From assembly GCA_011033025.1 (NCBI GenBank), contig WFMF01000299.1, forward strand, positions 1 to 64,000: a stretch of 64,000 nucleotides of DNA, in the 5' to 3' direction. Of this stretch, positions 1-12,520 are shown piece after piece. Positions within the stretch are counted from its first letter, which is position 1. Each line of letters opens with the position of its first letter. Under the pieces are notes generated by a model. It saw only the letters and a list, made by a program, of their open reading frames with translations, ran no database searches and had not been told where the DNA came from. Both the position numbers and the translations under genes were made by a program. Origin of the DNA: Beroe forskalii (lineage: Eukaryota; Ctenophora; Nuda; Beroida; Beroidae).

Positions 1-1451
1 TCAAAGTTAAAATTTTATGAGGAAAAAAAATTGGGAATTAGGGGCCCTTTGTTAATTCAATTACTTTTATTTCGAATGAATGGAATTGAGGAATGAACGG
101 AACTCAGGGAAAATAAGTGCAGGTCAACCTGGAATGATTAATTCAACCGTTGATATTGCGACCCCAATCCCCGGAACATGGGAGGACTGAGCAAAAACCC
201 GGCATAAAAACCGCATCTATTATGGGGGGCCAATATTAACAAAACCCATAAAAATATTTGTGCCCACTTCCTATAAATTTAAATTTTATTTTTTTGGCAA
301 AAAAGTTGATTGATGGCCCTATTTCGGGTTGATTATAAATACCTGAACCTCGGAAAAAGCGATAAAACCCCTTAAAAACCCACCAATATGATTAAGTATT
401 AATAATTAAGGTGTTTGGTGGAAATTTTAAAAATGTACTATTATGTAGCAGTGTTTTGTGTGATTTTCAAAAGCATTTTTTTAAATATTTGCGTCGAACA
501 CTTGTTATTTGTTATCGATTTCATTATTTTAAACGAATTAAATCTACGAGTATATTGTCTTCAAAATAGTTGACGTAGTTGTATGTATTTCGACGTTGAC
601 TGTAAAACTTTATTAGTAGTTAATCAGAAGCTTTTCTTATTGTGTTAACTGATGGAACAAAGTGGTTCTTTGCAGGCCACTACTAGTGCGACATACCTTA
701 GGAATGCATCACGTGAATGTTGCGCACTTTAAGATGGGCGCACTTGATTAGATTTTACAGAATTTGTAACTATATTAGATAGTGGGCGGAAATTTCACAA
801 TTCATAAGCATTAGAATTCTAATTCTAATTCTAATTCTAAGCATCCATCCGAAAAGATGGCGCGCAATGAAATACGTTCTACTACTGTCAAAAGTAAGGT
901 ATCAAAAGTAAGGTAATTTAACAATTTAACTTACCCACTGATAGTTCTAGTCAACCAATCCTGGAAAATGTCCCCATTCCAATCCTGGAAAATGTCCCCA
1001 TTCCAACTCTGGAAGATGTCCCCAACCTCATCAGGTGATATCCCACTCCAATGTAATCTCCAGGACATGCCCCTATTGTCAAGGTGATAGTTGAGTTATT
1101 AACAGTAAAACCCCGCTAATCTTTGATGCCATAGCAAATAAACCAGAGGGCATCAAATTCGAGTGTAATATAAAAGTATAAACAGAGTGAAGCTCAAAAG
1201 TGCTAAATCTCTGATTGCCAAAGAAATCTTAGCCAGAATCCAAATCCAAAATTGAATGATTTTAATAGCTACCAATTCACTGTTATTACTATTATGGTAT
1301 TGATCGCGGCTGAAAATCATTTCTCTCGTTATAATGATCTAATAACTAACTGAGGACTATCCTGATCACAATTAAAAGCATCAGAGTTATTAGAAATGAT
1401 AATTTGTACAATCAAAAAGTAAAGGGCCACAGATAAAATGAATTTAAATGG
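1..1451. other. AT-rich intergenic DNA, no gene seen
   Basis: I see no supported coding exon here. The first 400 bases have many short homopolymer runs and may be of lower sequence quality. A short TTCTAA microsatellite lies at 812-840. Confidence 0.5.
955..1023. repeat. 24-bp tandem repeat, three copies
   Basis: Three consecutive units at 955-978, 979-1002 and 1003-1023 share the core CTGGAAAATGTCCCC. The first two are identical and the third has diverged and is truncated. Confidence 0.85.
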
Positions 1452-1570
1452 CTGTGGCGACCCTGACCTGGTTATGCACCGCGCAATGGATCTGACAAGG
1501 CGGCGAGCGCCGCATTTCCATTGCGCGGCGCAGTATTACGCTGCGGCATAACCCGGCCAGGACACCACAG
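1452..1570. repeat. GC-rich palindromic mini-element
   Basis: The ends CTGTGGCGACCCTGACC and the complement of GGCCAGGACACCACAG pair, as do GCGCAATGGA and TCCATTGCGC inside. The 119-bp block is far more GC-rich than its flanks and would fold as one long hairpin. I see no clear target-site duplication. It is probably a small foldback or MITE. It creates a short open frame on the minus strand that is not a gene. Confidence 0.65.
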
Positions 1571-2378
1571 TAAAGAATTATGTACAACTTTACAACTGAA
1601 AGTCTCGGAAAATGTTCTAAAAGTGCCAAAATGATATAAATTTACTGTGCATTCCCAGACAAAAAAAGATTGATAAAACTAAGCATAACTGAATAGCATG
1701 CTTACCCAGAAAGTGGAAGTGAAGTAAATCAGGATATTAAAGGGATAGTGTAGTTTTGGTCAAAAAAATAAATTTCCTTTATTATGGCCTGAATGTGACC
1801 GAAATAGCATACAAAGAAGTATGCAATGTATCTCAGACCGCAAGATCCGCCCTGCGTCCGCTAATTAATTGATTTACAACGGAAATAGATACTCTGAAAA
1901 GGCACGCAGTCTACACTGTAATATAACACTGCGTTATATAGGGCACATTAATCAAATGATTGTGACGATACCATGCATGTTTATACAACCAAATTTTTTT
2001 CAGTATGTCAATAATTAACTAGAGAAACATTTTTCAGACTTGATCTATTACCAAAACCGATGGTTTTCTCATGAAAACCATTTTTATGAACATCACGGTA
2101 TAATGTAATACACTATTACCTTTATTGAATGATTGAATTACATGAAGATTCAACGTATGTTACATCGTATTTAGCGTTTCATTAATTGACCAGAGAAATA
2201 GATTCTATACATGATTTCTTACTAAAACCAATGGATATCTCATAAAACCATTTTTATGACAACATGAAATACATGAAAAACATGGAAAATTGCGTCCAAC
2301 GAATACATGAACACCACAGTTTGAAAAATTACCTTCTACTTGATTGAGTGCCCGAACGTCTAGAACAACCACCAACTA

Positions 2379-2785
2379 CCTTATTGGCCTTTATTAAGCC
2401 AGCCTTTTTTTTAACCGGCCCTTTTTTAGCCCTATGGACAAAAATGGACCCTTTTTGAACCATTTTATTCGGCCCCTTGGACAAAAAATTCTTCAAGCAG
2501 TTGAAAAACCCAGAAATTTAAGCAAAAAAGCCATGAAAACCAATTTATACTCAGCAAATTGCATCAAAAACCAAAATTCCAGTATGTTGTCATCATCTAA
2601 GCCCTTATCTGTGAACTATACAATGACGGTTAAATGAATTTAACAGTGCATAAGCCAAGTAACATTGGCCCAAATTATCTGGCCTTTAATTTAATTGGCC
2701 CCATTTTAACCGGCCCTTTGGAAAAAAATCTCAAAGTCGTTTTTGTCCTTAATAAGGGCCGGTTAAATAAGGGCCAATAATAAGG
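2379..2785. mobile_element. TA-flanked MITE, CCTTATT termini
   Basis: The block starts CCTTATTGGCCTTTATTAAG and ends with the complementary GGGCCAATAATAAGG. Both ends abut TA, which fits a TA target duplication of the Tc1/mariner kind. Motifs resembling AACCGGCCCTTT recur just inside both ends. The interior shows no transposase, so this is a non-autonomous element. It shares its terminal bases with the element at 9699-10378. Confidence 0.6.
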
Positions 2786-2787
2786 TA

Positions 2788-3640
2788 CCTAGGACGAATC
2801 CATGAGAATTAGGACTGAGGATATTAGTATTTAACTTAATGCACTGAAGCACTGACTAACATAGAAAATTGAAATATGCTGGACATCAGCAATCATTAAT
2901 TGACAAATAATAAGAAAATTCGAAAATAATTTCAAATTTTATCCTGATGGTTGAAATTCAGAATAAGCCTAAAACAAGCCCCATTTATCGAGTTTTTAAC
3001 GTCAATTGAACATAATATGATCCATCCACCTTACCTAAATAAGTACATTACATATTCGCATATTACATGCTTACATGGTTTATGAGACCTAACGACGTTT
3101 TTTTTCGGTGAACATTACCAACTAACACATTGGGAAACAATAATTTTAAGTGGTTTCACAATAATATTTTTGAAACGCAAGTACAGCGGCAATTAAACGG
3201 AAGATACAGCACACGTTATTAAAGTGAAATACAGGGAGCAAAAGGACTGCCGCTCTCTCCTCGCCTTTTCATATCCGGGCGTGACAAATTACCGCAGCCC
3301 TAATTGAGTTATTTCAGGGCGTGTTTACACAAACAAACGCTTAGAGTATCATTACAGGTCATGTAGTACCTATTTTTACCGGAATAAGAGAAAATTAAAA
3401 TTTTGCATCTGAAAACTACACCATCCCTTTAAATCATGCAAAACACCCTTTTCAGAGAGGAAATCTCTGTAGCTAGGTAGAAAAAGCAGATCAATGAGGA
3501 AATAAAATGAATTCAGTCAATTAGGAATCACACCAATGTCCTCAATCACCAAAATGGTCAACATTGTCAATCTGAACTTCACAATTACAGTTCGATTATT
3601 TCATTAAACCCGAACAATACTTTAGAACCCCAACAATTAA
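2788..3640. other. Intergenic AT-rich DNA, no gene seen
   Basis: No exon, RNA gene or clear repeat was recognised. It separates the MITE from the 3' end of the CR1-type LINE. Confidence 0.4.
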
Positions 3641-3699
3641 TTGGCAAGTTTCCAGGACATGTACATACATTTTTTGATACATTTTGAAGGGTTTAGCAG

Positions 3700-5830
3700 G
3701 GATCGCAGCTGGGATCAGTGATGTCCACGTACTCCATCTCCTCGTTCACAGCTCCAGTCGAGTAAGAAGTTGCTGTTTGGCGGTGTGTAACCCGCAACCA
3801 ACGTGGCTTATCCGGGTATTGGGTGAGGAAGTCTCAAGGCTATCTTGAATGCCTCTAGCTCCTTAACTGAGGAGTTGACTTGCTTAGGAAGCAAGTTCCA
3901 GAGACGAGCTGATTTAACCCCAAATGAATTGTCGTAAGCAGTGGAAGTGGACACCGAGCGCTGTGCCTTGTAGTTAAATGGAAGAATTTTCGCTCGGACA
4001 CCAAGACGTTCACTGTTGTAAAAATTCCAAACTTGTGCTGTTCGGAGCCTTTTCCTGCAGAATCTTCCATGTATGAATTATGGTGTACCGTTCTCTTCTG
4101 CGTTGGAGAGAGACATCAGCTTCAGCTTTTCAGACGGTCCCAGTAGTCCATATCCTTTGTCCCAGCAATGCGTTTGGTAAAGTATCGCTGGATTGATTCG
4201 ACTGCTTGGATGTCCTTGATCAGATGAGGATCCCAGATAGGGCAACAATACTCCAGTCTACTCCTCACTAAGGACTTATAGAGAGTCAGCATTGTCAGTT
4301 CCGATCTATCCCGGAAAGTCCCTTATAGGACCCACGATGCTATTTTACGGGAGTCTGTGACAACATTGTTAATCTGCAGAGTCCAGCCACAATCGTCTGA
4401 TATTAAGACCCCAAGATCTCTAACAGATGATGTTGGTTGGAGGATGTTACCATCAGGTGTTGTGTACTGTCTCAGCTCTGCAGTGAAGGGTAGGTTTCTC
4501 AGAGGTATGAGTTATTGAGGCAGAAATTCATGACCTCAAACTTGTCCTGGTGGAGCACCATATTGTTGTTCAATGACCAACTGACGACTTGATCCAGATC
4601 ATTTGGAGCAAAACCTTGCATAACATGGTTATAATCTGGTGCAGGAGCTTGGTGTCATCAGCAAAGCGAGTGGTTTTGATGAGGCCATTTGATGATCATG
4701 TCCACCACGTAGAGGGGATGAAAAAATATTGGCCCCAGTACAGTGCCCTGAGGGACGCCACTTTCCACGTTAGCGAACTGTGATTTTATTTCCATCAACC
4801 ACCACGGCTTGACGTCTATTCGAGAGGAAGTCTTCTATCCACTTTAAGAGCTTGCCTTTGATGCCGTAATGCTCCAGTTTGGCTAGAAGTATACGATGGT
4901 CTACCTTGTCAAAAGCTTTGCTGTAAATCCAGATAGATGACATCAACCTCTTTACCCTCGCTGTTGAGGCTCTTGAGCACGTAGTCCACATGTTCCAGTA
5001 GTTGAGTCAAGCAGCTCTAGTTTTTTCTGAAACCGTGTTGGCTGTCCGGGAGAATGCCATTAGTTTCAAGATGGTCCATAATTAGCGCGTTGTGATGACC
5101 CTTTCAAAGACCTTGACTATGGGATGTACGGAGACAGGGCGGTAATTTGCAGGATCAGTCTTGTTGCCTTTCTTAAAGATCGGCGTGATGTACTGCAACT
5201 TGAGCTCTGCCTGTATCTGGCCATTTGCCAGTGAGCTGTTCCATAGCAGCCAGAGTGGGAGAGAGAGAGGGTGTCTTTACAGCTGCATAGAATCTTAGCT
5301 GGGATATCGTCATCTGAAAGGTAGAGTAAGGGTCTAGCTCTCCCCTATGGCTGCATGTATGTCCTCGACTGAGAACTCAATGTCACAGAGTTATTGCAGT
5401 TGACGGGTCACCTAGTGCTGCTACATGCTTGGGGACCACATTAGCTGGGTCGGAACACACTGGTATATTGAGATTGGAGGATTCTGCTTTCTCCACTGGA
5501 TCTGTGCTGAGGATCCACATGCCTTCCTTAGCGGTGCAACACTTGACTTGCATTTAGCATACTTTTTGCACGTAGCTGAAAAAAGTACTTGGGGTTGCTC
5601 TTGATAGTGCTGACTGCATAGGACTCCCGCTGGTTTAGGTGGGCAAGAATTTCATCCTTGATTGCGTAAGATATCAGACTTACTTCTTTCTCAAGTCCAG
5701 GGATGAGCATGGAAGAGGGATTGTTCGCATTCAAGTCATCAATCTTCCTGTTGAGCTTTCTTCTCTTCATTTTCAGAGAGTTAATGCTTGGCATTGAAGA
5801 TTTACTGCTGCTTGTTTTCCCGCCGACCTT
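3700..5830 (-). pseudogene. CR1 ORF2 linker and reverse transcriptase
   Basis: Minus-strand order: a basic linker (AVSTIKSNPKYFFQLRA near 5600), the motif DPANYRPVSVHPIVKVFERV near 5130, SFDKVDHRILLAKLEHYGIK near 4900, then IEDFLSNRRQAVVVDG near 4820. RFADDTKLL lies near 4660-4680. The thumb and C-terminal part ends with KSARLWNLLPKQVN near 3900. These are finger and palm blocks of a CR1 reverse transcriptase. Many stops and frameshifts separate them. Confidence 0.75.
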
Positions 5831-6229
5831 TTTAGGAGGAGCCATCAGTAAGGTCACCTGTAGGACAGTCAGTACTATGAGGCGCTTGAAGAGGGTGCCA
5901 TCTGAATCTTCCTCACCATCACACAGCATCTTCAGGTGATACCAGTCTATCTCTCAACATGTCGTTCATTGCATCAAAGTTGCTGTGGTGGAAATTTACT
6001 GCCCTGAACGAGGTGTGGGTCTATGACAACATCTTGGTTGTCTTTGATTGAGATAGGGTTGTGGCCGATCAGACCTTCTACAAGCAGGTGGTCTGAGACA
6101 CCAACCAGAGTGGCTTGCCAACCTTAATTTCCACTACAGTTTGGGGGTTGTTGGGTAAGGATGAGGTCAGGGTGTTCGTTCCCCGTGGGTTCCGTGACGA
6201 GCTGATTGAGGAAGTTGCAGTCCATGAAG

Positions 6230-6905
6230 TCACGGAGTTGATGACAGGCTTGTGGAGGGGCCAGAGTCTATAGTGCCGGTTGTCCAGTTATATTCTGGTA
6301 GGTTGAAATCTCCTATGAGGTAGATTTCTGGGACTCTGTTATCAGATGAATGTACGTCGATGCAGTTCTGTAACTCAGCCATTAGTTTAGCGAAGTCTGC
6401 ATAAGGTGAGTCTGGTGGGCGGTACAAAAACAGCTACAATTGTATGAAGTGATGCAATGTATACGACCACCAAGTTATTACAGTTGTCGCTGAAGCTGCT
6501 GTACTCTGCAGTAACTGTAAGCTGTTTGTGCACAGAGGATACATCCACCCTCCTGTTCGTTCTTTCCTGTCTGATCTGAAGCTGTCGTACCTTGGTATTT
6601 CCACTTGAGCGTCGGTGAAGTGGGGGGCGAAGCCATGACTCAGTGATACCAAAGAAAAAGTGTTGGAGGAGCTTTGATTCTCAAGCAGGGTACTTTGGAG
6701 GTACGGTAGCTTCCATCTCGTGTCTCCCCGAGGCTGCCGGGGAGATACTTCTTGCGTTTAGCAGAAGTAGCCTGGAAACTGGGCTGGGAAGCTCTGCTGG
6801 TTCTGGAAGGGTGCAGTCGGGGAGGCCGGTTAGAGACTGCAATGGCTGTGCTGGCATGAATCGCTGAGGGGGTTGTGTAGACTGTCTCATCTGCTCCTGA
6901 ACCAT
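6230..6905 (-). pseudogene. CR1 ORF2 endonuclease domain
   Basis: The minus strand gives LLLLNARSISP near 6820, a usual start of the apurinic endonuclease domain. Further on come MYRPPDS, PEIYLIGDFNLPEYNW and the catalytic-type GDFN motif near 6270-6330. This domain nicks target DNA to prime reverse transcription. Stops and frame changes between the two blocks make it non-functional. Confidence 0.7.
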
Positions 6906-7089
6906 TGAGGGGCAGGGACGACTGGAGCTCCAGTATCCTCTCCGACATCTGTCCTGATCCCTCCTTCATGTTCTCCAGGAGCTGCAATAAAAAAGCACTC
7001 GGCTCTTCTACTGCAGTTGGGGCGGGTCGAGCCACGCTGGCGTAGCTCTGCTTGATGGTTGGTGGGAAAGGGGTCGTGAGCGAGGCATA

Positions 7090-8054
7090 ACTGTCAAACC
7101 TCATCTTCAGCCCAGCTTTGTTGACCTGAACCTGTGGGGCCGACTCCTTGGTGCCTCTCTTTGTTCCTGCGGGTAAATTTGAGGTGATCAAATTTGAGGT
7201 CCCTGTTGAAACATTCTCGCTTTGTGAGTGAGTCTCTGCAAATCCTCGGGTGATAGTACTTGCAGTTTTGGCCTTTAACACACCCTAAGCGTTTGTTGTC
7301 ACCATGCTTGCTGAAGCGGAAGCATCGTGGAGGTGACTTTTCTCACAGGGCTTGCCATTAATGAGTTTTTTCCCTGTGAGACCATGAGGCAGTTCCTAGC
7401 CTTGTAGGCACTGCAGATTTGGGTGGGGTTATTCTGCAGGTTCTGTCGGTTCCTCCTGGGGCTTCCTCTTTCCTCCTCTGCTTGAGGAGGATCATCATCT
7501 TCCCCTTCTTCTTCCTCCTCTCGTCTTCAGCCGCTAATTCCTCCTCTGCAGGGGGCTCAGCTGGAGTGGTGGCAGAAACAGGTAGAAGTGACAGGTTGTT
7601 TTTCTTCAGGCAGCCAGAACACAACCATACCATTCCAATGAGTCTCAGGGTTTCAGGGACTTCGTTCAAAGCTTCGAAGCGTTCCTGACCTTTGGGCAGT
7701 TGTGTGAGCCCTGAAGGCACAGCTGACAGGTAAGCAGTGGCTTGTCAGTCAGCTTCTTGTTAGTGTAATTATCCCCGCAGTCATTACACTGTGTCTCGAA
7801 GAGGCTTCTATCTTCAAGATAATCCTGTCACAAAAAGAACAGTCAGGTTCTTAAGAAGCTTCTTGTTCGCTGCTCCACACAGTGAAACCAAGGAAAGTGG
7901 CAGCGGCTTCAAGATGGTTGGCATCGAACTTCTTCAAGTTTTGCAGGTTCCCGTTGTAAGTGGCATCATAGTTGTATGCAGAAACAACTTTCTTAGACAG
8001 GGGGTCTGCACGGTTCAGAAGGTCTCCGATAGCAACTTTGTGAGAGTCTGCCAT
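7090..8054 (-). pseudogene. CR1 ORF1-like zinc-finger protein
   Basis: The likely start is the ATG at 8054 (MADSHKVAIGDLLNRADPLS). Near 7680-7800 a PHD-like cysteine pattern appears, CNDCGDNYTNKK followed by CQLC, a histidine, and WLCSGCLKK. Near 7150-7340 a second cluster, CFRFSKHGDNKRLGC followed by CKYYHPRIC, resembles the CCCH-type finger seen in ORF1 of many CR1 elements. ORF1 proteins bind element RNA. The segments sit in different frames, so the gene is broken by at least two frameshifts. Assignment rests on motif order and on position just upstream of the endonuclease. Confidence 0.6.
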
Positions 8055-8399
8055 GATGCTGTCAGGACACCGGTTTGAAGGTTACACCAAACAGCAATAG
8101 TGATATCTGGCAGCAACTGTCCTGAAATGACACCGCGGCAGAAGGACGTTGTGAAGTGGGTTAGAGCAAGGGAGTATTGCTCCCAAATTCAATGTCAATT
8201 TAAGTCTGAACACTGAAATAGGGAGTACTGCTCCTCACTCAACACAGAAAGAGGTAACACGTGTAATGAAGCACTCCAAACAACACTTCCTCACCAAGTG
8301 GCAATTGCCAATGAGTCTTTGGGAAGTGGTGTTTATAGTCAGTAGCCTATCTATGACCCTGGCGGCTGACTCTGCCTTATCACATGCTATCGAGGCTCA

Positions 8400-9698
8400 G
8401 CGTCCTCAAATTTGATTGTATAAAGTAGTGTTGTAAAGTTTAAGATGATTGCTACCCAAGGAGCACCCGACGCATTCTGTTATCAGAACTGCTGTGAGCT
8501 GACGACGTTCCTTCCACGATGGGATGTGGCGAGCAAATGTAGTGAAAATATGTACACGTTATTATGCAAATACAGTGTTTTATTATTTTCGTTTTATATT
8601 GGTTAATTCAGGAAAATTCAGACTTTCGGAGTTCTTATGCTTTCAGAGTTTTTAAAATGGGGAAATTCAGTCAACAGTTATGAGAATATGCCCATTTCAA
8701 TGATTCCTTTTACCATGGGTGGGGCAGGAGCTGGAGACAGGGATTTTAACCTGGCTCTATTTATGGAAGCGGGGAATTGTATCATTTTCCCCGGCTCATA
8801 TTTGACGAAATTTAAACCTCATTGTCCAGCTTTGAGCCTTATTTTCAAGTTACACTTTCTGGCGATTCTATAATTGTGTAAAAATCGCTTTTGTTATTTC
8901 AAGGGTACTTTACCTCGACCAAATACGAATATGACCATCATTAACGGATACAAACTAGATTCAGTGTGGTTACACGACTCTTTCATTTGATAGGCGGTTT
9001 TACCAATCGGAAATCCAGTGCGATAACACAATATTATGTCACTTCCATATGCCTATCATTTTTGATGTGCTATAACATGAGAAGATGCAGATATTGGTCC
9101 GACCTAATCGCTTTAGGAAAACAAACATCCTTGGGACTTGGAGTCTGGAGTGGGAAGCTAATGTTTCATGCAGCTAAGTTACTGGTTTTCTTTTGTGATC
9201 AAAAATGTTGTTGGAGTTTGGACTGCTATAATTAAATTACCATAATTCTATTAGTGTTAACTTTCGAGTGAAAAATTCCCTTGCTCGAAAATCATCTTTG
9301 TTCCACCGATGCCTTTCATTCTTAAACCAAGTTTAACAGAATTTTTAGATGTAAGTCTCAAAGGCTTCGATTTGCGTAGCGCGCTAAATCAATTACACAC
9401 TAACACGCACTAAGCGCGTCGCGTAATTGCTTCCACAGCGCGAAAGCGTCTACATGAAGGTAAAATTATTTTCGCGCCTTCCAGACACGTTCGCGTTCAG
9501 AATCCATTTCCCACGCCGAACGACAGTAGAACTTTCACATAGGCCATGGGTTGTGTGCGAAATGTAGGCGGTTCAACGTCATAAACTTACTCAGTTTCTA
9601 GATAGATACTGATGCATCTTATCTGACTGCGCGCCCACGTAAACTATGGTATCACGTTACAGTATGTGAGATGAATATTTTCTTTAACATCAAGCATA
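8400..9698. other. Intergenic DNA, no gene seen
   Basis: Short open frames occur (for example near 8640-8870) but they lack motifs, splice context or repeat support. A GC-richer patch with GCGC words lies at 9370-9540. Confidence 0.4.
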
Positions 9699-10378
9699 CC
9701 TTATTGTAGGAAATTAAGCACTCAGAAAATTAAGCACCAATGCCTCGAAAAGGGCTTAATTTCATGGTGCTTAATGACATGCTGGCTTATTTTTTGTATA
9801 CCTTAATTTTCGAATAATTTTGGGATTTTTAAATGTCAAAAAATGTTCGATATTTTGCTATATTATATGTACAGTGCTAATTTAGAACAATGGAAGTAAA
9901 GAATTTAAATAATAATTTAATGATGAATTGAAAATAGTGGAATAATCAAATATCCTCGCCATAAGCCTCGCCATAAGCCTCCGTCTTGGTTCTACATCCT
10001 TTTGAATCATTCTTGTCAGATCTTTCAAAGCTGTAGCTCTCCTTGATGTACGCACAAAACACCAAAAACTTAATCTTTACTTCAACTGACCATTCAAGTC
10101 TGACCTGGCTCCTGATCTACAGCCCTCCTTGTGTGATTGGTGGCCGGAACTGTTCTTCTGTCAGGACTTAAATCTGTTTTACATAACAGACGCACATTAC
10201 AATTTGCGTTTCATTTGTATAAATTGTGAAAAATTTAATTAAGCCTACAAGTAATTAGGCCTACCTGAAATCAAGCTTACACGTTATTAAGCACCAGATG
10301 TGTTAAAAGGGCCTAATTTCATGGTGCTTAATGACGTGTAGGCTTAATTTTTTGAGTGCTTAATTTCCTACAATAAGG
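9699..10378. mobile_element. TA-flanked MITE with long imperfect TIRs
   Basis: The left end reads CCTTATTGTAGGAAATTAAG and the right end is its complement, with about 40 bp of matching terminal inverted repeat. TA lies immediately outside both ends (9697-9698 and 10379-10380). AATTAAGC and GGTGCTTAAT repeats fill the subterminal zones on both sides. No coding capacity is visible. It shares the first bases with the element at 2379-2785, so both may depend on one TA-targeting transposase. Confidence 0.75.
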
Positions 10379-10651
10379 TAAGTGTTATTGGAAAGTAAAA
10401 ATAGAACGTATTGTGTATCTAAACCATTAACTTCAAATATCAAAATCAGTTTCACTTCACTTTTTCTTTATTAACCCCGTCATTGTATAAAATGCAGTGC
10501 TCTTTTGATGCAAGCCACGCGGCAACGAAGCACTCTCCATTGCAGGTACCATTCATACTTCAATTCACTGATCAGAACCAGGAAATAAGGAAATTCCTGA
10601 AATTCTTTCTCTCCAATTACCACAAGAATTTTATATGGAACGGTGAGTGTG

Positions 10652-10880
10652 CGCAAATCAGTATTCGTCATACGTCATTGAATACGAATGGTGTCAACGT
10701 CATAAGGGATGGAATGTGGCGCGAGCATTCGTCATACGTCATTAGCTACGAATGGTGTCAACGTCATATGGCTGGAATGTGGAATGCGTACGAATCGAAA
10801 TACGTCATACGTCATAGCATACGAATGGTGTCAACGTCATATGGTTGGAATGTGGAATGCGCGCATTCGTCATGGTTGAT
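10652..10880. repeat. Tandem units rich in ACGTCA motifs
   Basis: Three units of about 65-72 bp and a partial fourth follow one another. Each full unit holds CGTCATACGTCAT, then TACGAATGGTGTCAACGTCA, then GGAATGTGG. ACGTCA is the half-site core of the CRE/ATF family. The array ends just upstream of a TATA box, so it may be an upstream regulatory array. Confidence 0.75.
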
Positions 10881-10898
10881 TGGGTGTCAACAGGCACA

Positions 10899-10935
10899 TA
10901 TATAAAGCCCCCCGCTGCGGGTGGAGTCATTATTC
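10899..10935 (+). promoter_or_regulatory. TATA-box core promoter candidate
   Basis: TATATAAA at 10899-10906 is followed about 25-30 bases later by an initiator-like TCATT (10927-10931). The tandem ACGTCA array lies directly upstream. A transcript from here would run into the 44-bp minisatellite. The promoter call is inferred from motif spacing only. Confidence 0.45.
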
Positions 10936-10950
10936 ATTTCATTTGTTGAC

Positions 10951-12318
10951 CACTCCTACTCCTACTACGCCTTCCTTGACGAGTGATGACCAGCCCCTCC
11001 TACTCCTACCACGCCTTCCTTGACGAGCACTGATGACCAGTCCCTCCTACTACGCCTGCCTTGACGAGTGATGACCAGCCCCTCCTACTCCTACCACGCC
11101 TTCCATGACGGGCGATCACCAGCCCCTCCTACTTCTCCACGCCTTCCATGACTAGTGATGACCAGACCCTCCTGCTCCTACCACGCCTTCCTTGATGATT
11201 GATGGTCAACCCCTCCTACTCCTACCACGCCTTCCTTGACGAGTGATGACCAGCTCCTCCTACTCCAACCACGCCTTCCTTGACGATTGATGACCAGCTC
11301 CTACTCCTACCACGCCTTCCTTGACGAGTGATGACCAGCCCCTCCTGCTCCTACCACGCCTTCCTTGATGATTGATGGTCAACCCCTCCTACTCCTACCA
11401 CGCCTTCCTTGACGATTGATGACCAGCTCCTACTCCTAACACGCCTTCCTTGACGAGTGATGACCAGCTCCTACTCCTACCACGCCTTCCTTGACGAGTG
11501 ATGATCAGCCCCTCCTACTTCTCCACGCCTTCCTTGACGAGTGATGACCAGACCCTCCTACTCCTAACACGCCTTCCTTGACGAGTGATGACCAGCTCCT
11601 CCTACTCCAATCACGCCTTCCTTGACGAGTGATGACCAGCTCCTACTACTACCACGCCTTCCTTGACGAGTGATGATCAGCCCCTCCTACTTCTCCACGC
11701 CTTCCTTGACGAGTGATGACCAGACCCTCCTACTCCTAACACGCCTTCCTTGACGAGTGATGACCAGCTCCTACTCCTACCACGCCTTCCTTGACGAGTG
11801 ATGACAAGCCCCTCCTACTCCTACTACGTCTTCCTTGACGAGTGATGACCTGTCCCTCCTACTCCTACCACGCCTTCCTTGATGATTGATGAACAGCTCC
11901 TCCTACTCCTACCACGCCCTCCTTGACGAGTGATGACCTGCCCCTCCTACTCCTACCACGCCTTCCCTGATGATTGATGGTCAACCCCTCCTACTCCTAC
12001 CACCTCTTCGTTGACGAGTGATGACCAGGCTATCCTACCACACCTTCCTTGACGAGTGATGACCAGCCCCTCCTACTCCTACCACACCTTCCTTGAGGAC
12101 TGATGACCAGACCCTCCTACTCCTACTACGCCTTCCTTGACGAGCGATGACCAGCCCCTACCACGCCTTCCTTGACGAGTGATGACCTGCCCCTCCTACT
12201 CCTACCACGCCTTCCTTGACGAGTGATGACCAGCCCCTCCTTCTCTTACCACGCCCTCCTTGACGAGTGATGAACAGCTCCTCCTACTCCTTCCACACCT
12301 TCCTTGACGAGGGATGAT
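10951..12318. repeat. 44-bp minisatellite, about 30 copies
   Basis: The consensus unit holds CACGCCTTCCTTGACGAGTG followed by ATGACCAGCCCCTCCTACTC. I count roughly 30 units with substitutions (GACGATTGATGACC and GATGATTGATGGTC variants recur) and small deletions. Because 44 is not a multiple of three and TGATGA recurs, no frame stays open, so it is not coding. Inverted partial copies follow at about 12440-12515. Confidence 0.9.
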
Positions 12319-12520
12319 CTTCAGGCTATCAATTTGAAACATCTGTGATGCTGTGTATCTAGGGTCTGTTAGAAGGACCTAACCAAATCCTCTGTCCCAT
12401 GAGATATGCAGTAACAGTTGGAACTTTTATAGCCTGAAGATCAACACTTGTCAAGGAAAGCGTGGTAGGAGTTGGAGAGATTGGTCATCACTCGTCAAGG
12501 ATCAAGGTGTGGTAGGAATA
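12317..12520. repeat. Snapback block with inverted minisatellite copies
   Basis: GATCTTCAGGCTAT at 12317 is matched by its complement ATAGCCTGAAGATC at about 12428. Beyond it, TGTCAAGGAAAGCGTGGTAG and TCATCACTCGTCAAGG are inverted copies of the minisatellite unit. A transcript through the array could pair with this block. Confidence 0.65.

Larger units (their letters stand above)
3640..8400 (-). mobile_element. CR1-type non-LTR retrotransposon, decayed
   Basis: Read on the minus strand, this stretch gives in order an ORF1-like zinc-finger protein, an apurinic-type endonuclease, a linker, a reverse transcriptase and a C-terminal domain ending in a motif like SARLWNLLPKQVNSS. That order and the C-terminal motif are typical of the CR1/L3 group. 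Several frameshifts and stops show it is dead. The 3' end is near 3640-3690, where TGTAT-like repeats occur. The 5' end is uncertain, between about 8100 and 8500. It is close to full length, unlike the truncated copy at 17160-18395. Confidence 0.8.

Noticed and set aside
8637..8873. Possible small gene
   Set aside because: Chance open frame with no homology signature, splice sites or neighbour support.
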